Shown: one piece after another, positions 21,720 through 30,525 of the stretch | Layout of the letters: every line of letters starts with the position of its first letter | Numbering within the stretch: position 1 is the stretch's first letter | Source of the DNA: Roseburia hominis | Lineage (GTDB): Bacteria; Bacillota; Clostridia; Lachnospirales; Lachnospiraceae | Direction: 5' to 3' | Length of the DNA: 64,000 nt | Assembly (NCBI GenBank): GCA_040702975.1 | Contig: CP159990.1 | Span: forward strand, 310,001 to 374,000 | Notes under the pieces: model-generated | What the model saw: the letters and a program-made list of their open reading frames with translations, nothing else | Told to the model about the DNA's origin: nothing | Database searches by the model: none | Made by a program: the position numbers and the translations under genes

Positions 21720-23312
21720 TTATTCATCATTTTCCTTCGCCATAATCATATCCTTCATTCCGACCGGTCCGGCGCTAAACAAATTCACATCCATGAGTTT
21801 GAGATTTTCGGCTATAATCGGTCTGAAATCCATCATGTCCAACACCTGAGTCTGTAGATCTACACCCGGCGCGATTTCAATCAGTTCTACACCTTCCGGA
21901 ATTAACCTAAATACTGCACGCTCTGTCACAATATATACTTTTTGCATTTTCTCTCTGGAGAGTGCTCCGTTGAACGAATACTGCGCCACACGAGATACCA
22001 TTTTACGGATTCTGCCTTCCCTTACAATATTCAGTTTTCCTCCTTCAAAGGAAAACTCACAGCCGGCTGCAGTAAAGGTTCCACAGAATACAACCTTCTT
22101 TGCATTTTGTGTAATATCAATAAATCCGCCGCAGCCCGTACATTTCGGTCCCATTTTTGTGGCGTTAACATTCCCCTCACCGTCCAGTTCTCCAAAGCCC
22201 ATGAAGGTAATATCCACCCCCGCGCCATTATAATAATCCATCTGCTCATGATGTCCTATCATGGCATATAGGTTCCGCCCAATACCAAAATCAATCCCGC
22301 CAGCCTGTACACCTCCGTAAATGCCCGACTCCACGGTAATCATAATCTCGTCGTTGATATCCTCCTCCGCGCTGATATTCCCAATGACATCATTAGGAAT
22401 TCCGGTTCCCAGATTGATTACACAGCCCGGATAGACTTCCTCAATCGCCCTTCTGCCGATAAATTTTCGAACATTCATAGGCAATGGTTCAATCGCATTC
22501 TGCGGCACTCTTGCCTGGCCACTATAGGAAGGATCAAATACCCATGAAGATGTCTGCCTGTGATCGATTTCCGGATTCTCGCAAATCACAATTCCGTCAA
22601 TAAATACACCGGGCACAGTGACGTTTTTAGGATTCAGCGTACCGGTCTGGACAACTCGTTTTACCTGTGCAATAACCTTTCCTCCATTTCGTTTTGCTGC
22701 CATGACTGCCGGAAGCACCTCCAGCTTCATAGCTTCCTCCTCTGTCGTGAAATTGCCCATCTCATCACATTGTGTGCCCCGGATAATGCACACATCAATC
22801 GGAATCTCTTTATAGAACATATAAGGCTCTCCGTGATAATCCAAAATTTCCACAAGGTCTTCCAAAGATTTTGTACGTCCATTCATTTTCCCACCCTCGA
22901 AACGCGGATCTACAAAGGTTCCAAGGCCAACCTTTGACATCTTCCCCGGGAGGCCGCAGGCCATACTCCGATAGAGCTGTGCGATTTGTCCCTGGGGCAG
23001 ACAGTATGCTTCTACTTTATTATTGGCAATCATTTCCATCCATCTTGGCTGTAATCCCCAATGGGATCCAATGATTCTTTTCACAAGCCCTTCATGAGCG
23101 AAATGCTGAATTCCGTCCTTTCGGTCGCTCTGCCCACAGGAATGAAGCAGAGTGATTCCCCTGGGATGTCCTGTATCCAAAAATGACTGTTCGATTGCTT
23201 TCAATATGGACTCACTGGCACTTACCAATGTCATGCCAATCGGGCAGACAGTCATACCGTCCTTAATATACCCGGCTGCCTCCTGTGGAGTAATAAAATT
23301 CGCTTTTATCAT
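21720..23312 (-). CDS. Acyl-CoA:acetate/3-ketoacid CoA-transferase (fused alpha-beta, YdiF/Pct type)
   Basis: 530-residue family I CoA-transferase with both halves fused. The alpha half has the GGxNG-like oxyanion region, and the beta half carries the catalytic glutamate in ITVESGIYGG (about residue 325) and GLGTGIPND-like glycines (INLGTGIPND). It moves CoA between acetyl-CoA and another carboxylate such as propionate, lactate or a keto acid. It begins 3 nt after the acyl-CoA ligase gene, so two independent routes for making the CoA ester are encoded together. Confidence 0.9.
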   Translation of the reverse strand: MIKANFITPQEAAGYIKDGMTVCPIGMTLVSASESILKAIEQSFLDTGHPRGITLLHSCGQSDRKDGIQHFAHEGLVKRIIGSHWGLQPRWMEMIANNKVEAYCLPQGQIAQLYRSMACGLPGKMSKVGLGTFVDPRFEGGKMNGRTKSLEDLVEILDYHGEPYMFYKEIPIDVCIIRGTQCDEMGNFTTEEEAMKLEVLPAVMAAKRNGGKVIAQVKRVVQTGTLNPKNVTVPGVFIDGIVICENPEIDHRQTSSWVFDPSYSGQARVPQNAIEPLPMNVRKFIGRRAIEEVYPGCVINLGTGIPNDVIGNISAEEDINDEIMITVESGIYGGVQAGGIDFGIGRNLYAMIGHHEQMDYYNGAGVDITFMGFGELDGEGNVNATKMGPKCTGCGGFIDITQNAKKVVFCGTFTAAGCEFSFEGGKLNIVREGRIRKMVSRVAQYSFNGALSREKMQKVYIVTERAVFRLIPEGVELIEIAPGVDLQTQVLDMMDFRPIIAENLKLMDVNLFSAGPVGMKDMIMAKENDE

Positions 23313-23315
23313 TCA

Positions 23316-24941
23316 TCAATCCTCCATTAGCATTTTCCTGATCCTGATTTTATCTGTTTTTCCATTTGGCGTTTTTGGCACCGTTTCCACCATCCTGATT
23401 TTCACCGGTACCTTATATTTCGCCATTCTGCCATACAGATACTGCTGTATTTTTTCTACTGTTAAGCCGCTTCCCTTTTTGAGCCGTACGATAGCTGCGG
23501 CAACCTCCCCGTACATCTCGTCCGGTATACCAACAACTGCGGAATCCAAAATCTCTTCCATTCCGGCAATCGCATTCTCTACGTCATAACACCAGATTTT
23601 TTCACCACCTCGGTTAATCATATCTTTTTTTCGATCTACTACATAAAGATAATTCTCTTCGTCGAAATAACCCAGATCCCCTGTATAAAGCCAGCCGTCT
23701 GTCAGATTGTCCGTCTCCTGCTTATAATAACTATCCAGTACGACACTACCACTTACCGCGATTTCCCCTACCTGGCCACAGGGAAGTTCCTTATTATCTT
23801 CATCTACAATCTTAAATCGTATCCCCGGAATCGGGAGGCCGGAGGACCCAATACGTCCGCTTACTGCTGCGTCATCCGGGAAAATCGCAGCAGGTGAACT
23901 CGTCTCTGTCAGTCCGTATACCGTATGAAACTGTGAATTCGGAAGCCATCTGTGCAGACTCATCATCTTGTCTTTTGGCATATTTCCACTTCCACAAGCG
24001 AAAGAAACCAGACCCGGAATTGCAGGAGTATGCTCCCCGGCCTGCAAAAGCAGATAAAATACAGTCGGCGAGGCATGAATAAATGTAAACCCATATGTTC
24101 TCGCATCGGCTATGACTCGTTTAGCATCAAAAAATTTATGTAAATGCAGAGTGCCCCCGGTATAAACAAATAGTCCTAACAGGGCAACAAGTCCTGTAAT
24201 ATGATAGATTGGAGTTGCAATCACTGATATATCCTTCTCTGTGATGTGAAGAATACGCCGATATGCTTCTACTGCATGCATGATATTGTAATTTCTAATC
24301 TGCAAAGCCTTACTTTTTGACGTAGTTCCGGAGGTAAACATAATGAGGGATATGTCATCAGAACCTCCTGATGAGAATTTGTTTACTTCCGCCACATCCT
24401 TTGCACGGCTTGCCCAGTTTTTGTAAACCTTCTCATATCCGCAGCAAATGCCGGATCCGGAGATAACCAAAACCTGTTCCTTGGGATACATTCCCTCAAA
24501 CCAGTTTGCATAGGCTTCATCACAGACCACAAATCCCACTTCAGCAAGTTTTGCAAGGGAAAGTACCTCGTCTCGTTTAAACTTACTCGGAAGCGGCACA
24601 GCCACCGCTCCAAGCCTGATCAAAGACAGAAATGCGACACAGAACTCCACGCTGTTGTATAGGAGGATTCCTACATGACTTTGTTTTCGTATCTTCCGTT
24701 CCTTATACAAATATGCCGCCAGCTCCTGGCTGTATGTAAGCAGCTGCCAGTATGTACAGACGTTCTCTCTGTCATCCACCAGAGCAATTTTCTTCGGATA
24801 CAAAGAAGATGTTTTCTTCAGAGCTTCATAAAGATTTTCCGGCATATCTGTAAATGTATCAATCTCTTTTCCATCAAATACCTGCCGTTTTTCCATAGCT
24901 TTTGTAATCTCAGGACTCCATAAGGCATTTCCATCTACCAT
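23316..24941 (-). CDS. AMP-dependent acyl-CoA synthetase/ligase
   Basis: 541-residue adenylate-forming enzyme. P-loop MFTSGTTSKSKALQ (about residue 205), A5 motif VYGLTETSSP, A7 motif YTGDLGYFDEENYLYVVDRKKDMI and the C-terminal catalytic lysine in TPNGKTDK. It activates a carboxylic acid through an acyl-AMP to the CoA thioester. The pattern resembles medium/long-chain or aryl acyl-CoA ligases, but the substrate is not decided. In operon with a CoA-transferase and a KduD-like dehydrogenase, a hydroxylated catabolic acid is a reasonable guess. Confidence 0.9.
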   Translation of the reverse strand: MVDGNALWSPEITKAMEKRQVFDGKEIDTFTDMPENLYEALKKTSSLYPKKIALVDDRENVCTYWQLLTYSQELAAYLYKERKIRKQSHVGILLYNSVEFCVAFLSLIRLGAVAVPLPSKFKRDEVLSLAKLAEVGFVVCDEAYANWFEGMYPKEQVLVISGSGICCGYEKVYKNWASRAKDVAEVNKFSSGGSDDISLIMFTSGTTSKSKALQIRNYNIMHAVEAYRRILHITEKDISVIATPIYHITGLVALLGLFVYTGGTLHLHKFFDAKRVIADARTYGFTFIHASPTVFYLLLQAGEHTPAIPGLVSFACGSGNMPKDKMMSLHRWLPNSQFHTVYGLTETSSPAAIFPDDAAVSGRIGSSGLPIPGIRFKIVDEDNKELPCGQVGEIAVSGSVVLDSYYKQETDNLTDGWLYTGDLGYFDEENYLYVVDRKKDMINRGGEKIWCYDVENAIAGMEEILDSAVVGIPDEMYGEVAAAIVRLKKGSGLTVEKIQQYLYGRMAKYKVPVKIRMVETVPKTPNGKTDKIRIRKMLMED

Positions 24942-24957
24942 GATTACACACTCCCTT

Positions 24958-25731
24958 CTATTTCCCCATAAATCCTCCGTCTACAGGAATAACTGCTCCG
25001 GAAATATAGGCGGCCGCATCGGAAGCCAGAAAAACGACTGTTCCCTGAAGATCCTCCATATTTCCCCAACGCCCCATCGGGATTCTGGAAGTAATCTCCT
25101 CATACTGTTTTGGATTCACTTCCTTCATATTTGCCGTCAACTCTGTCGCCATATATCCCGGTGCAATCGCATTGACAGTCACTCCGCTTGAGGCCCACTC
25201 ATTAGACAAAGCTTTTGTTATCTGTGCTACGCCGGCTTTGCTGGCACTATAGGCAGGAATCAACACGCTCGCAAAATATACCGTCATAGAAGCAACATTG
25301 ATGATTCTTCCATAATTCTGTTTCAGCATAGTACGTCCTGCAAGCTGCGACATGTAGAATACTGCGCTCAGATTAATATCCAGTATTTTCTGCCATTTAT
25401 CTGCCGGAAAATCAACTGCCGGACAACGATACTGAATTCCCGCGCCATTCAGGAAAATATCTACTCGTCCCCCCAGCTTTTCCAGACATTCTTCATACAC
25501 ATTTTTCAGTGTTTCCGGCTTGGACAAGTCACCCTTTACCGCATGGACTTTGGCTCCAACTGCACCCATTTTGGCTGCGGATTCCTCTACCATGTCCATA
25601 ATATCCAAAAGTACTACCTCGGCACCTGCATCATGTAGTGCCTGGGCCATTCCATTGCAGAGCCCCCTTGCGCCGCCGGTTACAATAGCTTTTTTTCCTT
25701 CCAAACTGAATTTGTTTATAAATATATTCAT
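24958..25731 (-). CDS. SDR family oxidoreductase resembling KduD (2-deoxygluconate 3-dehydrogenase type)
   Basis: 257-residue short-chain dehydrogenase. The glycine motif TGGARGLCNGMA, LNGAGIQ in place of NNAG, and YSASKAG are in order. The C-terminal half (NEWASSGVTVNAIAPGYMAT, RIPMGRWG, PVDGG) closely follows the KduD/2-keto-3-deoxygluconate 5-dehydrogenase pattern. It follows the IclR gene, and an RpiB/DhuI-like isomerase precedes that gene. In uronate catabolism such an isomerase-dehydrogenase pair acts on 4-deoxy-5-keto-uronate. Here the partners are CoA-handling enzymes, so the substrate may be a related deoxy sugar acid. Confidence 0.85.
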   Translation of the reverse strand: MNIFINKFSLEGKKAIVTGGARGLCNGMAQALHDAGAEVVLLDIMDMVEESAAKMGAVGAKVHAVKGDLSKPETLKNVYEECLEKLGGRVDIFLNGAGIQYRCPAVDFPADKWQKILDINLSAVFYMSQLAGRTMLKQNYGRIINVASMTVYFASVLIPAYSASKAGVAQITKALSNEWASSGVTVNAIAPGYMATELTANMKEVNPKQYEEITSRIPMGRWGNMEDLQGTVVFLASDAAAYISGAVIPVDGGFMGK

Positions 25732-25768
25732 ATCGCTATTATTCTCCTAATTCTATTTCCTTTGCCTG

Positions 25769-26527
25769 TTAGCTTAAGTGACTTTCACAGCCCAACTCTT
25801 CGCTGATCAGGCGGCTGTACTTTTTCATACAATGTACATACTTTTTTATATTTTCTTTTGTCATCTGCTCTTTCGGTACAGAAATTCCCAGACAACTATT
25901 GACATTCCTGCCGTAATGGAAAATAGGGACTGCCACGCAGCACACTCCCTGCGAAAACTCTTCGTTATCCAGTGCATAACGCTGTTCCCGTATCTTTTCC
26001 AGTTCTTCCTTTAACTCCTCATAAGTCGTAATTGTGTTAGGTGTGTATTTTTTGAATTCGTAGTCATGAAAGATTTCTTCAATATAGGATTGTGATTTAA
26101 AAGCCAACAGGCATTTTCCCACAGAGGAACAATGCCACGGCTCAATCATTCCGATTTGAGCCGAAATATTGTACGGCTTGTGGCTCAGAATCTGATCCGC
26201 AATATACATCTTACGATTTCCCAAAGTTGCCAGATGAACGCTTTCCTTTACCTCATCACAGATCATATGTATATAAGGCCGCGCCACATTGACAATATTA
26301 AAATCTTTCTTGACTCCCTCGCCAAGGTACATCAGCCGAAAACCCAAACGATACTTTTTATTTGACGGATTAATGCTGACCATATCATACTGCATCAATG
26401 TTGACATAAGCCGGGAAACCGTGCTTTTATCAACATCAAGAACTTCAGCAATTTCAACGATCGTCGCACTTTCTCTTTTCTGAAGTAACAACAGTATTTC
26501 AATACCTCTTGCCAATGACTGTACCAT
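25769..26527 (-). CDS. IclR family transcriptional regulator
   Basis: 252 residues. An N-terminal winged helix-turn-helix (ATIVEIAEVLDVDKSTVSRL, about residues 21-40) is followed by the IclR effector domain with SSVGKCLLAF and the C-terminal QGVCCVAVPIF. KdgR, the uronate regulator, belongs to the same family. It lies inside the operon between the isomerase and the KduD-like gene (12 nt and 37 nt gaps), so it probably controls its own operon in response to a pathway intermediate. The operator was not identified. Confidence 0.92.
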   Translation of the reverse strand: MVQSLARGIEILLLLQKRESATIVEIAEVLDVDKSTVSRLMSTLMQYDMVSINPSNKKYRLGFRLMYLGEGVKKDFNIVNVARPYIHMICDEVKESVHLATLGNRKMYIADQILSHKPYNISAQIGMIEPWHCSSVGKCLLAFKSQSYIEEIFHDYEFKKYTPNTITTYEELKEELEKIREQRYALDNEEFSQGVCCVAVPIFHYGRNVNSCLGISVPKEQMTKENIKKYVHCMKKYSRLISEELGCESHLS

Positions 26528-26539
26528 ATAGCACCTCTC

Positions 26540-27169
26540 CTATTTCGTATTATTCAACAATTCAAATACCTTCTTTGCCTTTTGTGATCCATCTTTTAGG
26601 ACCTTCATAAATTGTTCGCAATCTGCAATTGTTTTCAAAATTTCCGGATCTGAATCTTTTAGGATATCCATAAAATCTTTGTGAGAAATTCTCGAAATAT
26701 CAGACAATATACGGCGACTTTGCTGCTGACTTTCTGCTCTTTCCTTCGGATACCCTCCTTCTGCAGGATCTGCGAACAATTTTTCAAAAATGTATCTTAA
26801 ATTGACATTTCCAGCCCATCCATACCCTTTATTCAAGGGCAATGAGATACAGTTTCCTCCGTTAATCTGTGAAAAAAGCCAGGCGTCCAACGGGTCGACA
26901 ATTAATCCACATGTCACTCCTGGAAATTGCAGAACAGCGTTTAGGAATCCCTGCCCGGTTCCGCAGCCGCTAATCACAAAATCACAGCATCCGGTATTTA
27001 GGAGGATTGCCGCTATGTAACTGGTATGAATGTAGGTCAAAGACGGCGCCTGCTGCGGACTCTGCATTCCAATATTGATTACCTCCGCGTCTGTAGACTG
27101 ATGCAGTGCATTTACAATATCCTCATTCTTAGGTGAAGCACTTACTTCATTGATAACTGCTATCTTCAT
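26540..27169 (-). CDS. RpiB/LacA/LacB family isomerase, DhuI-like
   Basis: 209 residues. The RpiB core shows INEVSASPKNEDIV at the N-terminus, CDFVISGCGTGQGF with the conserved Cys/Gly active-site loop, and FPGVTCGLIVDPLDAWLFSQ. It is longer than ribose-5-phosphate isomerase B (about 150), and the C-terminal extension with GGYPKERA matches the subgroup found with unsaturated-uronate genes (4-deoxy-5-keto-uronate isomerase, DhuI). First gene of the tight operon. The likely reaction is aldose-ketose isomerisation of a deoxy-uronate; the exact substrate is inferred only. Confidence 0.8.
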   Translation of the reverse strand: MKIAVINEVSASPKNEDIVNALHQSTDAEVINIGMQSPQQAPSLTYIHTSYIAAILLNTGCCDFVISGCGTGQGFLNAVLQFPGVTCGLIVDPLDAWLFSQINGGNCISLPLNKGYGWAGNVNLRYIFEKLFADPAEGGYPKERAESQQQSRRILSDISRISHKDFMDILKDSDPEILKTIADCEQFMKVLKDGSQKAKKVFELLNNTK

Positions 27170-27243
27170 ATTCTCTTCTCCTTCTGAATTCTTATTACTC
27201 TATTATTCATACATGATGCCGAAAGAAATGGACTTGCTACGGT

Positions 27244-27849
27244 TTAGCGGGCAAAATTCGTATAAACGCGCTCTTCGGGGCAGCCGGACAAGACGGGCTG
27301 CTTTAACATAACCGCCATATTCCGTCCCAAGGTCCGCATCACCTGTAACCCCTCCTGATCCTGCTCCACATCTTCAGGATTTAACCCATGAACGCTGTTC
27401 CAGTATACAGATGGAACTACCGGCATCTGATTAATCGTAAAGTATTTGTTAAGCCGATCAAACGTTGCACTGGCTCCACCCCGCCGGCAACTGACGACTG
27501 CACAGGCAGGTTTTCCTGCAAGCATCTCACCAGCGGAAAAGAATACCCGGTCAAGCAGAGCACAGAGGCTTCCGTTAGGTCCCCCATAATATACTGGAGA
27601 TCCGACTACCACTCCATCAGCATCCTTTAACAGATTCAACAGATTCAGATAAACTTTATCCCGGTATACACACATGCCTTCCTCACAAGCGCCACAGCCA
27701 GTACAACCCTGCATCGGTTCTGTACCTAGCAGAAAGGTCTCCGTCTCTACACCATTCTCCCTGAGAGTTGTTTCTACCTCTCGTAATGCCCGTCTTGTGC
27801 AGCCTTCAGAATTTGGACTGCCACATATAAGAACAACTTTTTTTCCCAT
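27244..27849 (-). CDS. NADPH-dependent FMN reductase-like flavoprotein
   Basis: 201 residues with a flavodoxin-like fold: VVLICGSPNSEGCTRRAL (phosphate loop), the cysteine motif GCTGCGACEEGMC (about residues 49-61) typical of iron-sulfur flavoproteins of the WrbA/ISF type, and VVGSPVYYGGPNG. It probably reduces a small molecule or supplies electrons. 74 nt upstream of the isomerase gene and in the same direction, so it may be co-transcribed. Its specific role is unknown. Confidence 0.85.
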   Translation of the reverse strand: MGKKVVLICGSPNSEGCTRRALREVETTLRENGVETETFLLGTEPMQGCTGCGACEEGMCVYRDKVYLNLLNLLKDADGVVVGSPVYYGGPNGSLCALLDRVFFSAGEMLAGKPACAVVSCRRGGASATFDRLNKYFTINQMPVVPSVYWNSVHGLNPEDVEQDQEGLQVMRTLGRNMAVMLKQPVLSGCPEERVYTNFAR

Positions 27850-27886
27850 ATCATTTACCTCACTTTGTTCATTTTAAATATCGATA

Positions 27887-27944
27887 TGAGGATCCCTGCC
27901 CCAACAAATTGGCAGTTATCTGTTTCATATTGCAGGGATCCTCA
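27887..27944. terminator. 13-bp perfect inverted repeat upstream of the flavoprotein gene
   Basis: Arms TGAGGATCCCTGC and GCAGGGATCCTCA around a 32-nt loop, between the antiporter stop (27961) and the flavoprotein start (27849). No clear U-tract follows on the minus strand. It could be a terminator, an attenuator or an operator controlling the downstream operon. Confidence 0.5.
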
Positions 27945-27960
27945 AGGAAAGATAGGCCTG

Positions 27961-29469
27961 CTAACTGGGTTTAGCAACCATCAGAACTTCAACTTCGTCT
28001 CCTTCTTCTTCAACTTCCCCTTCGACCTCTTCCCAACCTCTTGGGACATTTATGTTCAATGCTGTCAAGATAATATTGACAATCGGAGGAATATAGGCAC
28101 AAAAAGCAAACGGAATCCATCCCCAAGTCCATTGACCATTCATTAATAAAGAAGTTGCATATGCGCCAGTAGCCCCCCAGGGAACCCAAATGGTTGACAA
28201 CGAACTTCCTTCAGCAACAGTACGTGCAAAAACTACCCTGGAAAGATTATTTTTCTTGAACATATTCCTATAGATTTCGGTAGTCAGAAGAACTGATACA
28301 TAAGAGGAAGCGCTAAGGCAACCTGCAAATACACCGGAAATAGTACAAATAGTAACAAGTGCAACAGGCTTGTGAATATTTTCCGTGATGCCTCCCAAAA
28401 TCACCTCAAGCATATTCATTCGGGAAATGGCTCCTGCAAAAAGAAATGCCATGAACAACATAATTACCAATCCACCATTAACGGTAAATCCACCCTGTGA
28501 CAGCATCTGGTCAATAAATTCATTGCCAGTGTGAGCTATATAGCCATTCCAGCATGCGCCTAATGAAGTAAGCAGATCTTCACCCTGAATACTTACACCG
28601 AGAACCAAGGCCAACATGGAACTAATCACATAAGTCGGTACCGGATCAATTTTAAAATACAGCAACACGATAAAAATTAGCAGAGGTAACAATACTATAA
28701 AACTAAGGTTAAAATTAGAACTCAATGAAGACAAAATTGTAGAAACATCGCTGATATCTGCTTCAACGTTGACTTCAATACCCATACCGACAATCGCAAA
28801 AAGAATCGTAGAGACAACAAAGGAAATTACAGAAGTAGGGATCATATTGACCCATACCTTGACTGGCTGTGTGCGCGTAGTTGCACAAATAAGATTGAAG
28901 GTATCCACCAGAGGAGACCACCGGTCAGAACTCATACATGCACAAATAATTGCAGCAGCAGAATAAATAACCGGAACTCCCAGCGCATTACCTACATTAA
29001 CCAGCGCTAGACCCATTGTAGCCATTGTTCCCCAACCATTACCAGTCATAACAGCAGTTAAAAAACATGCAACAAAAGTAATCGGAAGATAAGTTGCCGG
29101 AGTCAGAAATTTCAGGCCGTAGTACATAAAAAACGGTACTGTACCGGACATCATCCAAGTCGCCTGAACCACGCCGCACAATAAAATAATATAATAGATT
29201 GGGAAAACGGAATTTCCCTGTTTTAAAGCAGAATTCCAAAAATCATCCCAGGAATAACCCAATACAAATATACCGTAGAGAATCAACAATGCAGCAGCAA
29301 TAGCAAGCCCCATTCCGGTACCCAGCCCCCAGATTAAATTATTAACAACCAGAATAATAACACTCAGCAACAGCAGAATAATTGCCTCCAGTTTAGTGAT
29401 TTTTCTGTGTTTTCTTTGTTTGTCAGGAATATTTTTTTCGATTTTCCTTTTCTTATTCAAAATGCTCAA
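27961..29469 (-). CDS. NhaC family Na+/H+ antiporter
   Basis: About 502-residue membrane protein with a cytoplasmic basic N-terminus, about 11-12 transmembrane segments, and NhaC-type motifs MTGNGWGTMATMG and SSYVSVLLTTEIY. The C-terminal tail is unusually acidic (EEVEGEVEEEGDEVEV). I prefer a TTG start because GGAGGTG lies six bases before it. The ATG five codons upstream overlaps that site and has none of its own. Some members exchange organic acids with Na+ (for example malate/lactate), so it may be a pathway transporter. Confidence 0.88.
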   Translation of the reverse strand: MSILNKKRKIEKNIPDKQRKHRKITKLEAIILLLLSVIILVVNNLIWGLGTGMGLAIAAALLILYGIFVLGYSWDDFWNSALKQGNSVFPIYYIILLCGVVQATWMMSGTVPFFMYYGLKFLTPATYLPITFVACFLTAVMTGNGWGTMATMGLALVNVGNALGVPVIYSAAAIICACMSSDRWSPLVDTFNLICATTRTQPVKVWVNMIPTSVISFVVSTILFAIVGMGIEVNVEADISDVSTILSSLSSNFNLSFIVLLPLLIFIVLLYFKIDPVPTYVISSMLALVLGVSIQGEDLLTSLGACWNGYIAHTGNEFIDQMLSQGGFTVNGGLVIMLFMAFLFAGAISRMNMLEVILGGITENIHKPVALVTICTISGVFAGCLSASSYVSVLLTTEIYRNMFKKNNLSRVVFARTVAEGSSLSTIWVPWGATGAYATSLLMNGQWTWGWIPFAFCAYIPPIVNIILTALNINVPRGWEEVEGEVEEEGDEVEVLMVAKPS

Positions 29470-29570
29470 ATAATTCACCTCCATACAGTGTGATTAACCA
29501 TAAACAAAATTCAATTTTTCATTCCAGTGATTTTTCCAACCCTATATAATTTTGATAAAATACTTTTATC

Positions 29571-29605
29571 CTCAGGTGTAGATTACCATGTAAACTACGC
29601 CTCAG
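29571..29605. terminator. Imperfect hairpin between amidohydrolase and antiporter genes
   Basis: 16-nt arms (CTCAGGTGTAGATTAC and GTAAACTACGCCTCAG, 13 of 16 paired) with a 3-nt loop. A second stem GATAAAA/TTTTATC follows at 29554-29570. It probably terminates or attenuates the IolD-like operon before the antiporter gene. Confidence 0.5.
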
Positions 29606-29644
29606 ACAATTTTGTTATTTTCGCAGTTTTCTGCCCTCAATAAC

Positions 29645-30469
29645 TTATTTAATCAAGTTCCACATATTTTCGCCCATAATTTTCTCTTTATCAGAATCAG
29701 ATATTTTTGAGTTGTTCATCACAAGGTCAACATGATATTTAATATTACAGAGTGGCTCTGTAGGATAATCAGTACCAAATAGAATCTTATCAGCACCAAT
29801 ATATTTCACTGCCTTTGTCAAAAGATCCATATCTACCAGTTCTATTTCCTTTAATGCCGCAATACCCACATAGACATTCGGATTTTTCCATGCAACGTTC
29901 ATGGCTTCCTTAAACCACATTCCAAAAGGAAAACTACCCATATGCTCAGCGATAATCGTCAGGTTTTTAAAACGGCTTGCTACTTCATCAAGATAGATCG
30001 GATTGGAATATTTAATCAGACCGCCATTCTCGCCGCCAGTATGAATTACTACCGGAACACCCAACTTTTCCGCACATTCATAGAATGGATAAAGGCTTTC
30101 ATCATTCGGATAAAAGAATTGTGTAGGAGGAGTAATCTCTCCAATTCCCTTAAGACCGAGCACTTTAATAGCATATTCCATCTCTTCTATCGCCTTTTCA
30201 CCCTCGGTAGGATCTACAGCAGCAAATCCAATAAAACGTCCATTGGATTTTTTACAAAAATCTGCAATCTCTTCATTAGAAATAGTAAATTTAGCAGTCT
30301 TAAGCCCAAGTAATATGCCTTTATCCACACCGCCTTCATCAAGTGCGTGGATCATCCCCTCCATTGACAGGTCAACATTCTGATACCATTCTTTCTTTGC
30401 TCCTTTTGCGCCATTTACCCAATCGGCCGGAATCTGTTTAAACGGGTGAATATGAGCATCAATAATCAT
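29645..30469 (-). CDS. Amidohydrolase family protein (TIM barrel, Amidohydro_2)
   Basis: 274-residue hydrolase starting IIDAHIHPF, which gives the HxH metal site. Later metal-ligand candidates are the histidine in VVIHTGGENG, the histidine in TIIAEHMGSF, and the aspartate in LFGTDYPTE. Relatives include metal-dependent decarboxylases and lactonases (ACMSD/PDC-lactonase group). I start at MIIDAHIH, with GAGAGG eight bases upstream. In the operon after a Gfo/Idh/MocA dehydrogenase, a lactonase acting on an oxidised sugar or cyclitol lactone would fit, but this is inference. Confidence 0.85.
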   Translation of the reverse strand: MIIDAHIHPFKQIPADWVNGAKGAKKEWYQNVDLSMEGMIHALDEGGVDKGILLGLKTAKFTISNEEIADFCKKSNGRFIGFAAVDPTEGEKAIEEMEYAIKVLGLKGIGEITPPTQFFYPNDESLYPFYECAEKLGVPVVIHTGGENGGLIKYSNPIYLDEVASRFKNLTIIAEHMGSFPFGMWFKEAMNVAWKNPNVYVGIAALKEIELVDMDLLTKAVKYIGADKILFGTDYPTEPLCNIKYHVDLVMNNSKISDSDKEKIMGENMWNLIK

Positions 30470-30525
30470 AATTTTTTCCTCTCTTTCTTTCAAAACATTG
30501 AATCATCATTTTCCGATAATTATAA

